Assembly: GCF_038235435.1 (NCBI RefSeq)
Contig: NZ_CP151275.1
Coordinates: 5,084,001-5,148,000, forward strand
Length of the DNA stretch: 64,000 nucleotides
From: Niveibacterium sp. SC-1
GTDB lineage: Bacteria > Pseudomonadota > Gammaproteobacteria > Burkholderiales > Rhodocyclaceae
Direction of reading: 5' to 3'
Part shown: positions 17,909 to 27,182 of the stretch, one piece after another
Position numbering within the stretch: the first letter of the stretch is position 1
Layout: the number at the start of each line of letters is the position of its first letter
Program-made: the position numbers and the translations under genes
Notes under the pieces: model-generated
Databases searched by the model: none
Seen by the model: the letters and a program-made list of their open reading frames with translations, nothing else
Told to the model about the DNA's origin: nothing

Positions 17909-18739
17909 ATGTGTCAGCTGCTCGGCATGAATTGCAATACGCCGACCGACATCTGCTTTTCCTTTACCGGCTTCCAGGCGCGCGGTGGTCTCACCGATCA
18001 ACACAAGGACGGTTGGGGCATCGCCTTCTTCGAGGGTCGCGGCGCCCGCGTCTTCCTCGATGCGCAGGCCACGGTGGATTCGCCGATCGCTGAACTGGTG
18101 CGCCAGTACCCCATTCGCTCCACCAACGTCGTGGCCCACATCCGCAAGGCGACTTACGGCCGCGTCGGGCTGGAGAACACGCACCCCTTCCAGCGCGAGC
18201 TGTGGGGCCGTTGCTGGATCTTCGCCCACAACGGGCACCTGCCCGAGCTGGCCGGAGAACCCTCGGGCCCGGCGCGCCCGGTCGGCGATACCGACAGCGA
18301 ACGCACCTTCTGCCATCTGCTCAATGCGTTGCGCGCCCGCTTTCCCGACGCACCGCCGGGCGACGAGGAGCTTTTCGGCGCGTTGCGCGACCTCGCGGCC
18401 GAAATCGGCGTCCAGGGCGAGTTCAACTTCCTCCTCTGCGACGGGCAGACCCTCTTCGCCCACTGCGCCTCGCGACTCGCCTACATCGTGCGTCAGGCGC
18501 CCTTTGGCGAAGCCCATCTCTCGGACCAAGACCTCACCGTGGATTTCCGCAGCGTCACGCGGGCCAACGACCGCGTCGCGCTGATCGCGACGGTGCCGCT
18601 GACCGACAACGAGAAGTGGGTACAGATCCCGCGCGGGACGCTGATGGCCTTCCGCGACGGTGTCCCCCTGCCCTACACCGACAACCAGACCGGCGCCGGC
18701 TGCGAGCCCACGCGCATCACCCGGGGCTGCTCCGCATGA
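17909..18739 (+). CDS. Class II glutamine amidotransferase (YafJ-type)
   Basis: 276 residues from ATG 17909 (AAGG just upstream). Cys2 after the initiator Met (MCQLLGMN) is the N-terminal nucleophile of Ntn-type glutaminase domains. HKDGWGIAFFEG, AHIRKATYGRVGLENTHPF and FAHNGHL are the glutamine-binding signatures. There is no synthetase domain, so the ammonia acceptor is unknown. The stop overlaps the ATG of the HIT gene (ATGA). Confidence 0.9.
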   Translation: MCQLLGMNCNTPTDICFSFTGFQARGGLTDQHKDGWGIAFFEGRGARVFLDAQATVDSPIAELVRQYPIRSTNVVAHIRKATYGRVGLENTHPFQRELWGRCWIFAHNGHLPELAGEPSGPARPVGDTDSERTFCHLLNALRARFPDAPPGDEELFGALRDLAAEIGVQGEFNFLLCDGQTLFAHCASRLAYIVRQAPFGEAHLSDQDLTVDFRSVTRANDRVALIATVPLTDNEKWVQIPRGTLMAFRDGVPLPYTDNQTGAGCEPTRITRGCSA

Positions 18740-19182
18740 GCGACCACCTGAGCACACCTACGAACGACACCTGCGAACTGTGCGCGAAACCCGGCGGAGA
18801 GCTCCTCTGGGAGGACGCGCGCTGCCGGATCGTGCAGGTCGACGATGCGGCTTTTCCCGGCTTCTGCCGCGTCATCTGGAAAGCGCATGTCGCCGAGATG
18901 ACGGACCTGACGCCGGCAGACCGCGCACATCTCATGCAATGCGTGTGGACCGTGGAAGCCACGCTGCGCGCACTGCTGCAACCCACCAAGATCAATCTCG
19001 CGAGCCTGGGCAACCTGGTGCCACATCTGCACTGGCATGTGATCCCGCGCTTTGCCGACGACAGCCATTTCCCCAGCCCGATCTGGGCCGCCGCAAGCCG
19101 GGCTGTCCCGGCGCGCGCGGCACCCTCCTCGGCAGCCTTGCGCGAAGCCTTGCAGCGGGCGCTTGCACGCGCTGAAACCTGA
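18736..19182 (+). CDS. HIT-family nucleotide hydrolase/transferase
   Basis: 148 residues. The histidine-triad motif HLHWHVIPRF (His-x-His-x-His) is present, preceded by NLASLGNLVPH. An N-terminal CELC plus a downstream Cys suggest the Zn-binding variant of HIT proteins. Members hydrolyse nucleoside phosphoramidates or adenylylated compounds. The ATG overlaps the amidotransferase stop, so the two are co-expressed. The C-terminus is Ala-rich. Confidence 0.9.
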   Translation: MSDHLSTPTNDTCELCAKPGGELLWEDARCRIVQVDDAAFPGFCRVIWKAHVAEMTDLTPADRAHLMQCVWTVEATLRALLQPTKINLASLGNLVPHLHWHVIPRFADDSHFPSPIWAAASRAVPARAAPSSAALREALQRALARAET

Positions 19183-19210
19183 GCCCACCGAAACAAGAAC
19201 AGGACACCCA

Positions 19211-20815
19211 ATGGTGACGCCCGCCCTGCCCAACTGGAACCAGCCCGAGGAATGCCTCGCCTGGCTGCAGAACCTCAACCCGACCAATGTCGGCGAGACC
19301 CATGCGCTGCTCGCGCAGATGCTGGGGGCGCAACTCGAAGCGCCGCCGCTGCCGGCCCGCCACCTGGAAGTGCTGGAGGCGGCCCGTGTCGCGGTGGAAT
19401 ACGTGCAGGCCGAGCTTTCCCAGCGCTACGCGGCGCGTCCGCTGCCACCCACCAGCAACGAGGATGAAACGCTGCGCAATGTCCTCGCGCTGTGGAACCT
19501 GATGCTGCGCGGCTACTCGGTGGTCGCCCAGCGCAGCGCACTGGATCCGGCCTTCATCGACCGGCGTCCGATGCTCGCGCAGCGTCGCCTGCACTACCAC
19601 GGCTGCCTGCTGGTCGAGCACTATCGCGCGCGCCGCGAAACCCCGCCCGGCATGTGGGCCGAGCTGCATCGCCTCTACGCCTCGGCCGAGGACTGGGGCG
19701 TCGCGGCGGTGCGGGTGGGCGAGCCGCTGAACCTGACCTGGCGCGCACAGAGCTGCGCCGAGGCCTTCATCGCGGTGCTCTTGGTAGATGCCTCGAATCC
19801 CTACGCGCGCACGCCGCGCGAATTCACCTGGATCCTGCGCTGGGCGCAACGCTTCGCCCCGCATTGCAGCCTGCACAAGGACATCGATCCGGAATCCAAG
19901 TCCTCCTACGCGGTGGATCTGGGCCAGGACGCGGGCCTGCGACCGATCGGCACCGTCGCGAGCTCGGCCTCGCAACGCCGGGTCGACAGCCAGCGCCTCG
20001 CAGCCCATATCCAGGCCATCGTGTCCCAGTTCAAGCGCGGCGTGTCACCGGCCTCGCTGGGGCTCGGCGAGGACTGCGTGCAGCCGGCCTGCGCGCGCCT
20101 GCTGGTCTCGCTCTACCGGCCCTGGGGTCTCGCCTCGGCGGGCCGCCGCTTCCCGCGTCGTGCGACGCAGGGCTCGATGCAGATCGCGACCGATCTCGCC
20201 TCGATCGCCTACTTCGTCGCCGGCCGACCCTTCGAGCAGCCGCTCGATTCGCGCGCCGGCACCTATCGCGATATCCAGTCGATCTACACCATCGGCGAAC
20301 AAGTCGAGACGGCGCATCCGAGCCCGACCGAGATCTACGCGCGAGCCGCGCAGCTCGGCCTGGTGCTGGAGCACTGGAGCATCTCCGACCTGTCGGTCTC
20401 GGGCTTTCGTATTGCGCGTGACAGCTCGGGCTCGCGCATCGATCACCGCCAGCTGGTGGCACTGCGCCCGGCCGACGGCGAGGCCTTCATCCTGGCCGAG
20501 ATCAGTTGGCTGATGTATCGCCCCGACGGGCGTCTCTTCGCGGGCTTGTCACTCATGCCGGGACGGCCGCAGGTCGTGGGTGCGCGCGCGATGACCCACA
20601 CCAAGGCCCTGCGCGAGAACTATGTGCCGGCCTTCATGCTGCCGCCGGTGCCTTCGCTCAAGGCCGAGCCCAGCCTGGTGCTGCCCGCCAACTGGTACCA
20701 GACCGATCGCCTGCTCGAAATACATGCCGAGCAGCCCTTCCAGATCCGCCTCCTGCGCCTGCTGTCGCGCGGCACGAACTTCGATCGCGTGAGTTTCGAG
20801 CGCGTGGAGGACTGA
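19211..20815 (+). CDS. Conserved protein with helical N-terminus and PilZ-like C-terminus
   Basis: 534 residues from ATG 19211. I do not recognise a named family. Residues 1-330 look mostly alpha-helical (many Leu/Ala/Arg heptad-like stretches, no signal or membrane segment). Around residues 395-405, WSISDLSVSGFRI contains DxSxxG, one of the two c-di-GMP-binding motifs of PilZ domains, followed by beta-rich LVALRPADGEAF and GLSLMPGRPQVV as in PilZ barrels. The other PilZ motif (RxxxR) is not obvious. A c-di-GMP-related role fits the two GGDEF genes in this window but is inference. It is 28 bp after the HIT gene, probably co-transcribed. Confidence 0.65.
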   Translation: MVTPALPNWNQPEECLAWLQNLNPTNVGETHALLAQMLGAQLEAPPLPARHLEVLEAARVAVEYVQAELSQRYAARPLPPTSNEDETLRNVLALWNLMLRGYSVVAQRSALDPAFIDRRPMLAQRRLHYHGCLLVEHYRARRETPPGMWAELHRLYASAEDWGVAAVRVGEPLNLTWRAQSCAEAFIAVLLVDASNPYARTPREFTWILRWAQRFAPHCSLHKDIDPESKSSYAVDLGQDAGLRPIGTVASSASQRRVDSQRLAAHIQAIVSQFKRGVSPASLGLGEDCVQPACARLLVSLYRPWGLASAGRRFPRRATQGSMQIATDLASIAYFVAGRPFEQPLDSRAGTYRDIQSIYTIGEQVETAHPSPTEIYARAAQLGLVLEHWSISDLSVSGFRIARDSSGSRIDHRQLVALRPADGEAFILAEISWLMYRPDGRLFAGLSLMPGRPQVVGARAMTHTKALRENYVPAFMLPPVPSLKAEPSLVLPANWYQTDRLLEIHAEQPFQIRLLRLLSRGTNFDRVSFERVED

Positions 20816-20820
20816 CCGGG

Positions 20821-20842
20821 GCGGGCGCGCAACGGCGCCCGC
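20821..20842. terminator. GC-rich hairpin between convergent genes
   Basis: 8-bp inverted repeat GCGGGCGC / GCGCCCGC with a 6-nt loop, between the stop codons of the PilZ-like gene and phoR. It has no T-run, so it may be a weak or Rho-assisted end point. Confidence 0.4.
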
Positions 20843-20857
20843 AGATCGGGCCCCAGC

Positions 20858-22177
20858 TCAGTGCAGGGACGGCCGATAGACCCGCTCGGCCGGGAAGCTC
20901 GCGGCAAAGCGCGAGCCCTCGCCCGGGGTGGACTGGATGTCGAGCGCGGCCTGATGGCGGCCCAGCGCGTATTTAACGATCGCCAGGCCCAGACCCGTGC
21001 CGCCGGATTCGCGCGAACGGCCGCGGTCGACCCGGTAGAAGCGTTCGGTGAGGCGGGGAATGTGTTCCAGCGCGATCCCGATACCGCTGTCCTGCACGCT
21101 GAAGCAGGCGCCACCGCCCGAGGCAACGTTCCAGTACAGGGCCACCTTGCCGCCTTCGGGCGTGTAGCGGACCGCGTTGGTCACCAGGTTCAGGAAGGCG
21201 CTGTGCAGCTCCTTGCGCGAGCCCAGCAGCGCGGCCGGGCCGTCGCTGTGCAACTCGATGTCGTGGCGGCCGCCCGACACGGCCAGGCCTTCGTCCAGCA
21301 CCTGCGCAAGCAGCGAGGACATATCCACCGGCTCCTCGTAGGAGGCCGCAGCGCTGGTCTCCAGGTTCGAGAGTTCGAGCAGGTCCTCGACCAGCCGTTG
21401 CATGCGGCCTGCCTGATCGCTGGCCAGGCGGATATAGCGCCGGGTCTCGTCCGGCGGCAGCTCTTCGAGCAGATCGTCGATGGTCTCCAGAAAGCCGCCG
21501 ACCACGGTCAGGGGCGTCTTGAGTTCGTGCGAAACGTTGGCGACGAAGTCGCGCCGCATGGTCTCCATGCGCTCGAACTTGGTCACGTCGCGCGAGAGCA
21601 CCATGCGCTGGTCTTCGCCGAAAGGCACGATCTGGATGGAGAGCACGGTGCCCGCATGGCGCGAGAGCCGGCACACGATGGCTTCGGTGCCCGCGCCGCT
21701 CAGGTAGTTCACGAAGTCCGGCTGACGGACTAGGTTGGTGATCGGCTGGCCGACGTCACGCTTGGCGTCGAGCTCGAAGTGGCGTCCGGCCGCCGGGTTG
21801 ATCCATTCGATGAAGCTATCTGCCGACAGCATGATCACGCCGTCGGGCATCGCGCTGGTCGCTTCGCGAAAGCGCGCCAGGGACTGTTCCAACCGGTCGC
21901 GCTGGTCCAGGCCGGCGCGCGCACGCCGATTGAGGTCGGAGAACACGTAGTCCCAGCTGCCCATGGAGTGCGGCACCGGTTCGCCGATGGGTGCGCGGGT
22001 CCAGCGCACCAGGTTGAGCAGGTTGCGCGTGTAGAAGGCGAAGAGCCCGAGCAACAGCAGGCTGAAGATGCCCAGCGCCCAGGCCAGACCGAACAGCGGC
22101 CACAGGGGCAAGGCGGCCAGTGCAAATATCGTCAGCGTGCCCCAGAAGCCACTCCAAACGTAGGCGGTGGAACGCAT
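20858..22177 (-). CDS. phoR: Phosphate regulon sensor histidine kinase PhoR
   Basis: 439 residues. Two N-terminal transmembrane helices (about 12-28 and 31-50) with almost no periplasmic loop, then a PAS domain (about 100-200), a HisKA domain with phospho-acceptor His217 (NVSHELKTPL), and an HATPase domain (NLVTNAVRYTPEGG, DSGIGIALEHIPRL, GGTGLGLAIVKYAL). This layout is diagnostic of PhoR, which senses phosphate status through the Pst/PhoU complex. It follows phoB by 15 bp. No pst or phoU gene is in view. Confidence 0.93.
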   Translation of the reverse strand: MRSTAYVWSGFWGTLTIFALAALPLWPLFGLAWALGIFSLLLLGLFAFYTRNLLNLVRWTRAPIGEPVPHSMGSWDYVFSDLNRRARAGLDQRDRLEQSLARFREATSAMPDGVIMLSADSFIEWINPAAGRHFELDAKRDVGQPITNLVRQPDFVNYLSGAGTEAIVCRLSRHAGTVLSIQIVPFGEDQRMVLSRDVTKFERMETMRRDFVANVSHELKTPLTVVGGFLETIDDLLEELPPDETRRYIRLASDQAGRMQRLVEDLLELSNLETSAAASYEEPVDMSSLLAQVLDEGLAVSGGRHDIELHSDGPAALLGSRKELHSAFLNLVTNAVRYTPEGGKVALYWNVASGGGACFSVQDSGIGIALEHIPRLTERFYRVDRGRSRESGGTGLGLAIVKYALGRHQAALDIQSTPGEGSRFAASFPAERVYRPSLH

Positions 22178-22192
22178 CGAAAGGCAGATCCC

Positions 22193-22888
22193 TCAGGCGG
22201 AAGCCGTTGCGGAGAGGCGATACCCCGAACCCCGTACGGTCTGGATCAAGGCGTCATGCAGCGAAGGCTCCAGGGCGCTGCGCAGGCGGCGGATGTGCAC
22301 ATCCACCGTGCGCTCCTCGACGAACACGTGATCGCCCCAGACCTGGTCGAGCAGCTGGGCGCGTGAATGCACCCGTTCCGGATGCGTCATCAGGAAGTGC
22401 AGCAGACGGAACTCAGTCGGTCCCAGCGACACCGGCGTTTCGCCTGCGCTGACGCGGTGCGTGGACGGATCCAGGCGCAGGCCACCGACTTCCACCGCAT
22501 CGTCGGTCGCCTGGGGCGAACGGCGGCGCAGCACGGCCTTGATACGGGCCACGAGCTCGCGCGGCGAGAAGGGTTTCGTGATGTAGTCATCGGCGCCCAC
22601 ATCGAGACCGGCGACTTTGTCGGCTTCGTCGGAACGCGCGGTGAGCATGATGATCGGAATACTGCGGGTGCGTTCCTCATTGCGCAGGCGACGCGCGAGC
22701 TCCACGCCGGAAATACCGGGTAGCATCCAATCGAGCAGGATGAGGTCCGGCAGGGCGTCGCGCACGAAGCGCTGCGCGGTTTCCGCGTCCGCGGCGCGCA
22801 CCACGGTATGACCCGCGCGCGCCAGATTGGCGGTGATCAGTTCCTGGATCGCGGGTTCGTCTTCAACCAGCAGGATGTTGGCGGCCAT
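22193..22888 (-). CDS. phoB: Phosphate regulon response regulator PhoB
   Basis: 231 residues. A receiver domain (1-120) has phospho-acceptor Asp53 ([10 protein letters not shown]), acidic residues at 10-11 and Lys in [11 protein letters not shown] winged-helix OmpR-type domain (about 130-229) ends VRGSGYRLS. It activates phosphate-starvation genes. A Pho-box-like site lies about 45-60 bp upstream, suggesting autoregulation of phoBR. Confidence 0.93.
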   Translation of the reverse strand: MAANILLVEDEPAIQELITANLARAGHTVVRAADAETAQRFVRDALPDLILLDWMLPGISGVELARRLRNEERTRSIPIIMLTARSDEADKVAGLDVGADDYITKPFSPRELVARIKAVLRRRSPQATDDAVEVGGLRLDPSTHRVSAGETPVSLGPTEFRLLHFLMTHPERVHSRAQLLDQVWGDHVFVEERTVDVHIRRLRSALEPSLHDALIQTVRGSGYRLSATASA

Positions 22889-22932
22889 TGTCTATGCACT
22901 CCTATCGCTGGCGCGCAGTGTATTAACGTACT

Positions 22933-22950
22933 TTGAACCATTTGTGACAG
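22933..22950 (-). promoter_or_regulatory. Candidate Pho box in the phoB promoter
   Basis: On the phoB strand this reads CTGTCACAAATGGTTCAA. The first half-site is perfect and the whole agrees with the 18-bp Pho-box consensus at 14 positions by my count. A possible -10 (TTAATA/TAATAC) lies about 10 bp downstream, the usual geometry when PhoB replaces a -35 element. Confidence 0.5.
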
Positions 22951-23068
22951 GTCACCGGATTGCAACACAAGCCCGGGCACTTTTTAGGGAACGACGGAGC
23001 GCCCTTGGTCATTTTTCGCACCACCCACGCGGAGATGTACGGGAACGGCGCAGTACGAGGAACGGGAA

Positions 23069-23536
23069 ATGCAGTTTGAACATGTGGTCGTCGTCAACGA
23101 TCCCAAGGATCCTCTCAACGTACCTCTGGACCGCGAGCAGGTCTGGGCGGGCCTGATGCGCAGGGTGGAGGATCCGCTGCCCTTCCAGATCGGACTGGAA
23201 GCCTGCGAGATCCTTGAGCGCGAGCCGGGCCGGGTGGAACGCCTGCTCGACTTCGGTGGCTTCCGCATGCGTGACACCGTGCGCTATCGGCAATCCGAGT
23301 GGCTCAGCTTCGAGACGGCCGCGACCGAAGACCGCGCCGGCGGACTCCTGACCATCAGCATCGAGGAACCTGACCTGGGCTACCTGGTATTGCGCTTCCG
23401 CTACGACACCACCCTCGACGACCGCGCCGGCGGCGAAGGCGCCGAACTCGCCGGCTTCGTGCGTTCGGCCTACCACCAGGCCGACATCGATACGGTGCGG
23501 CGTATCCGCGAATACGCGGCACAGAAGCTCCACTGA
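23069..23536 (+). CDS. AtaL-like (DUF1857/SRPBCC) protein
   Basis: 155 residues, cytosolic. The pattern is that of the AtaL-like/DUF1857 branch of the START/SRPBCC fold: an N-terminal strand (QFEHVVVVNDP), a helix following LDREQVWAGLMRRVEDP, then alternating strands RVERLLDFGGFRMRDTVRY (shortened) and LTISIEEPDLGYLVLRF, and a long C-terminal helix. The fold binds hydrophobic ligands; no ligand is known. It diverges from phoB across 180 bp and is 6 bp before the GGDEF-like gene, so the two form an operon. Confidence 0.78.
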   Translation: MQFEHVVVVNDPKDPLNVPLDREQVWAGLMRRVEDPLPFQIGLEACEILEREPGRVERLLDFGGFRMRDTVRYRQSEWLSFETAATEDRAGGLLTISIEEPDLGYLVLRFRYDTTLDDRAGGEGAELAGFVRSAYHQADIDTVRRIREYAAQKLH

Positions 23537-23542
23537 GGCCCC

Positions 23543-25348
23543 ATGGACACCGCGCCCCTGCTCGATGTTTCGGCCGACCTGCTGGTCGCGATCGAGCAGG
23601 CGTGGCAGCAACGCATCGAAGCACCGGCGGCGGCCCAGGCGGCGCTCCAGGACCTGCATGCCGAGGCCCTCGCCACTGCGAATACCACCGCAGCGGCCCG
23701 GGCCCGCGTCGGCTTGCTCCTGTTGGCACTGCGTGCGGGCACGCAAAGCGGTGATCCCTTCGCCGAGCTCGAGGCCATCGACGCGCAATGCGCGCAGGCT
23801 CACGACGCGCTCGGCCACCAACGCCTGAACATCATCCGCGCCCTGATGCTGGGCGAGCAGGGCCGGCGCGAAGCCGCCATCGACCTGCTCGCCGAGGGCA
23901 AGAACGCAGCCTTGGCCGAACTGCCGCCCGGCGATGCGCTGCTCTACCTGAACCTGCTCGGCAACTATCTGCTGGAGGCGGGCCAGATCTCGGCGGCCCT
24001 GGGCATCTGGTACGAAGGCCTGGAGCGGGCCCGCGCCTACGACCAGCCCGCCGAAACCGTGATGGTCGAACTCAACCTCGCGGTCCTGCACTTGCGCTAC
24101 TGCGATTTCGGTTCGGCAGCGCTGCTGCTGGAGGCCGCCTGGTCGCGGATGAAGACGCAGGGCCTCACTGCCTACCGCCTAGTCTGCGCCGGCAACCTCG
24201 CCACGACGTGGCTCTTGCAGGACCGGCCCGAGGACGCGGCGCGGCTCCTGCGCGAAATGCTCGACGAAGTCCCGGCCGCCTTCGACGCCTTCGATCGGCA
24301 GTTCTTCGAAATCATGCTGGTCCAGACCGACCTGCGTTGCGGCCGCGTGCAGGAAGCGCGTGCCAGGCTGGACCTGTGCCGCGCACGACAGGTGGCGCAG
24401 CAACTCGATGCCCAGCTGGGCGCGCCGCTTACCCTGGCCAATTGCGAATGCCTGCTGGCCGAAGGCCGGCTGGAAGCCGCGCAAGCCGAATTCGCGCGTC
24501 TGGCGCCGCTGGAGGATGCAAGCCAGTCGGTGGATCCGGCGTCGAACTACGAACGCCTGGGCCTGGAACTGCGCCTGCACGAGGCGCAAGGGAATCTGCG
24601 CGCCGCCTGGCTGACTTCGCGCCAGCGCCAGGAGGGGCTGGTGCGCGCCTTGCGCGAACTGCGCGCTGCCGAACACCTGGGCCGCCAGGTGCGCTACCAG
24701 TGTTTCCGCACTGAACTCGAACAACGCATGCTGCGCGATTCCCGGGTGCGTAGCGAAGGCGCCCTCGCCCGGATCACCGACGCGCATCGCGAACTCGGCG
24801 CCCGCCTCACCGCGCTGGAAGGCCTGCAGATGCGGCTCAAGGAAATGGCCCTGCGCGACCCGCTGACCGGTCTGTACCGGCGCCGCGTCCTGGCAGACCT
24901 GCTCCCGCGCGAGATCGCCACCGCGCGCGACCAGTCGCGTCCCCTGAGCATTGCCTTGATCGATGTGGACCAGTTGAGCCGGATCAATCAGGAGCATGGC
25001 TTTGCCGCGGGCGACGAACTCTTGCGCGAGCTCGCCCATATCATCCGCATACTCGCGCCGAGCCCGGCGCTGGGACTGCGCTATGCCGACGAGGAGTTCT
25101 GCCTGCTCCTGCCGGGCGTGGACGGCGCGGGCGCGGCGCAATTGCTCGCACGCATGCAGAATGAATTCCAGCGACGCAGTAGTATTCGCGCAAACAGCGC
25201 CAACGACGGCGTGAGTTTCAGCGCGGGCATCGCGGAGCTCGCGGTTAAGGACGGTGTCGACAGCATCATCGGTCGCGCGGACCTTGCACAATATCGCGCC
25301 AAGCTCAGAGGTCGCGCACAGCTCGTCGTGGCAGGCGGCACGGGCTGA
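23543..25348 (+). CDS. TPR-like protein with degenerate GGDEF domain
   Basis: 601 residues. About 1-400 is a chain of helical hairpins resembling tetratricopeptide repeats (for example LYLNLLGNYLLEAGQISAAL), cytosolic, followed by a linker helix (400-435). The C-terminal GGDEF fold begins DPLTGLYRRRVL and has DVDQLSRINQEHGFAAGD. The signature itself is ADEEF at residues 515-519 (RYADEEF): both glycines are replaced, and the inhibitory RxxD site is also missing. Cyclase activity is therefore doubtful. Other divergent GGDEF domains serve as nucleotide sensors or protein-interaction modules. Downstream of the AtaL-like gene. Confidence 0.85.
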   Translation: MDTAPLLDVSADLLVAIEQAWQQRIEAPAAAQAALQDLHAEALATANTTAAARARVGLLLLALRAGTQSGDPFAELEAIDAQCAQAHDALGHQRLNIIRALMLGEQGRREAAIDLLAEGKNAALAELPPGDALLYLNLLGNYLLEAGQISAALGIWYEGLERARAYDQPAETVMVELNLAVLHLRYCDFGSAALLLEAAWSRMKTQGLTAYRLVCAGNLATTWLLQDRPEDAARLLREMLDEVPAAFDAFDRQFFEIMLVQTDLRCGRVQEARARLDLCRARQVAQQLDAQLGAPLTLANCECLLAEGRLEAAQAEFARLAPLEDASQSVDPASNYERLGLELRLHEAQGNLRAAWLTSRQRQEGLVRALRELRAAEHLGRQVRYQCFRTELEQRMLRDSRVRSEGALARITDAHRELGARLTALEGLQMRLKEMALRDPLTGLYRRRVLADLLPREIATARDQSRPLSIALIDVDQLSRINQEHGFAAGDELLRELAHIIRILAPSPALGLRYADEEFCLLLPGVDGAGAAQLLARMQNEFQRRSSIRANSANDGVSFSAGIAELAVKDGVDSIIGRADLAQYRAKLRGRAQLVVAGGTG

Positions 25349-25414
25349 GCAGGAACGACTCCGGGACCCGCCACGGGCCTGCCCGCACAACCAGACAAAC
25401 GGAGACAAGAGCCC

Positions 25415-27142
25415 ATGCTCGAACGCAGCGCGCTTCGGCGATTCGCCCTCATTACCCTGCTGCTGCTCCAGGCCTGCGGCGGGGGTGGCGGGGGCGATTC
25501 CGGCAGCAACGGCTCCGGCGACGTCAACACCAGCGTCACGATCGCCAAGCTCGATGTCGTACAGACCTACTCGCAGCAAAGCAGCACTGGCTACCAGCGT
25601 CTTGTGCCTGGAAAACAAGCCTTGGTGCGTGTCTTCCTGACGGGCACCACGGGCGCTGTGAGTCCCGCGCTCAGCGCCCAGGTCTCGGCCAACGGGACGG
25701 CCTTGGGCACGCTTACGCTCAGCGGTCCGGCCACCATCAGCAACACTGTCGATTCCTTCTCCTACGGGCAGAGCTACAACGCAACGATGCCGCCGGAATG
25801 GGTGCGCAGCGGCCTGCAGGTGGTGGTGGAAGCCCGCAACGGCAGCGAACTGGTGGCCAAGGCCACGCGCACGCCGGTCGTGGGTTCGCGGGTAACCATG
25901 CAGCTGATGCTGGTGCCCTTGATTGCGGACAACGGAAATAGCGGCGCAACGGTGACCGCGCAGCTACCGGCCCCGACCGACATCCGCAACACCTTGCTGC
26001 GCACCTACCCGCTCGTCGCCGACGCGCTCACGACCAGCGTCCGTGCGGCTTACCGCATCACCAGCACGGCCGCGGTCCGCAGCGAGGATGAATGGGTGGA
26101 CGCCCTGCAGGAGCTCGAACAGTTGCGCAGCAGCGAAAACGCCGCCAACAACCGCGGCAACGGCTGGCACTACTTCGGCTTCGTACCCCTGCCGAACTTC
26201 AGCTCTGGCATCGTTGGGCTCGCTTACCAGAACACCAGCAACGGCAACGGTGCCGTGCGCAGCGCGATCGGCGCGGACAACGAGGTTCCCTTCGCGCTCG
26301 ACACGATGACCCACGAGCTGGGCCACAACCAGGGTCTGGGCCATGCGCCCTGCGGCCTCTCCGCGCAGGAGATCCAGGCCGACGACTTCGCGCGGACCTT
26401 CCCCTATACCAACGGCGGTGTCGGGCCTGCGCCGATCTTCGACGCGCTCAGTCTCACGCCGGCCACGCCCAAGCCCGTCTATGACGTCATGAGCTACTGC
26501 GACGGCGCCTACTTCTCCGACTACAGCTACCAGAAGGTGCAGGCCTTCATGGAGAACCTGACTTCGGCGAGCCTGCGCAATGTCGCCGTGGCCGCACCGA
26601 TCGACCTGCTCCTGCTCACCGGGCGGATCAGCGGCGACACGGTCAGCTTCAAGCCGGCAACCGCCCTGCGGGGACGCCCCAGCAGCGGCAGCGGCGACTG
26701 GACGCTACGGGTGCAGACCACCGACGGCGCGACCAGCGACTACCCTTTCACCCCGGTGCAGGTCGCCGACGCCACCGGCGCGCCCGCCCACTTCGCCATC
26801 GCCGTGCCTGCCGGCGACATCGCACAGGTGCAGGTGCTGCATCAGGGCAAGACGCTACCATCGACGGCGCCCGATGCCGCGGTATCCGCTTCCGCGCGTG
26901 GTGCCACGGGCTCCAGTGATCTGCAATGGAGTGAAGCCGCAGGCCAGCTGGAACTCGTCTGGGACGCCGCGCGCTACCCGAGTCTGGCCGTCTCTCATGT
27001 GGATGCCGAGACCCAGGTCCTCGCGCTCAATCTCACGGGCGGCAAGGCCAGCCTGCCGCTCGCGGGACTGCCCGCGGGTGGCAAATGGGTCTTCAGTCTC
27101 GCCCGCGGCTTCAGTGCCAAACGGATCGAGGCGGCACGCTGA
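25415..27142 (+). CDS. Zinc metalloprotease (metzincin) lipoprotein
   Basis: 575 residues. Lipoprotein signal with lipobox LQAC (Cys21) followed by a Gly-rich tether, so a surface or periplasmic lipoprotein. The catalytic zinc motif is HELGHNQGLGH (His300, Glu301, His304, His310) with a metzincin Met-turn at YDVMSYC (Met359). This resembles M66-type/StcE-like or reprolysin-like peptidases. N-terminal (40-165) and C-terminal (about 395-575) regions look beta-rich. The substrate is unknown. It is followed 40 bp later by a META-domain lipoprotein gene. Confidence 0.8.
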   Translation: MLERSALRRFALITLLLLQACGGGGGGDSGSNGSGDVNTSVTIAKLDVVQTYSQQSSTGYQRLVPGKQALVRVFLTGTTGAVSPALSAQVSANGTALGTLTLSGPATISNTVDSFSYGQSYNATMPPEWVRSGLQVVVEARNGSELVAKATRTPVVGSRVTMQLMLVPLIADNGNSGATVTAQLPAPTDIRNTLLRTYPLVADALTTSVRAAYRITSTAAVRSEDEWVDALQELEQLRSSENAANNRGNGWHYFGFVPLPNFSSGIVGLAYQNTSNGNGAVRSAIGADNEVPFALDTMTHELGHNQGLGHAPCGLSAQEIQADDFARTFPYTNGGVGPAPIFDALSLTPATPKPVYDVMSYCDGAYFSDYSYQKVQAFMENLTSASLRNVAVAAPIDLLLLTGRISGDTVSFKPATALRGRPSSGSGDWTLRVQTTDGATSDYPFTPVQVADATGAPAHFAIAVPAGDIAQVQVLHQGKTLPSTAPDAAVSASARGATGSSDLQWSEAAGQLELVWDAARYPSLAVSHVDAETQVLALNLTGGKASLPLAGLPAGGKWVFSLARGFSAKRIEAAR

Positions 27143-27182
27143 GGCTCCGCATCCCGCTCATGAACGCAAGGAGGCAAAGGCC

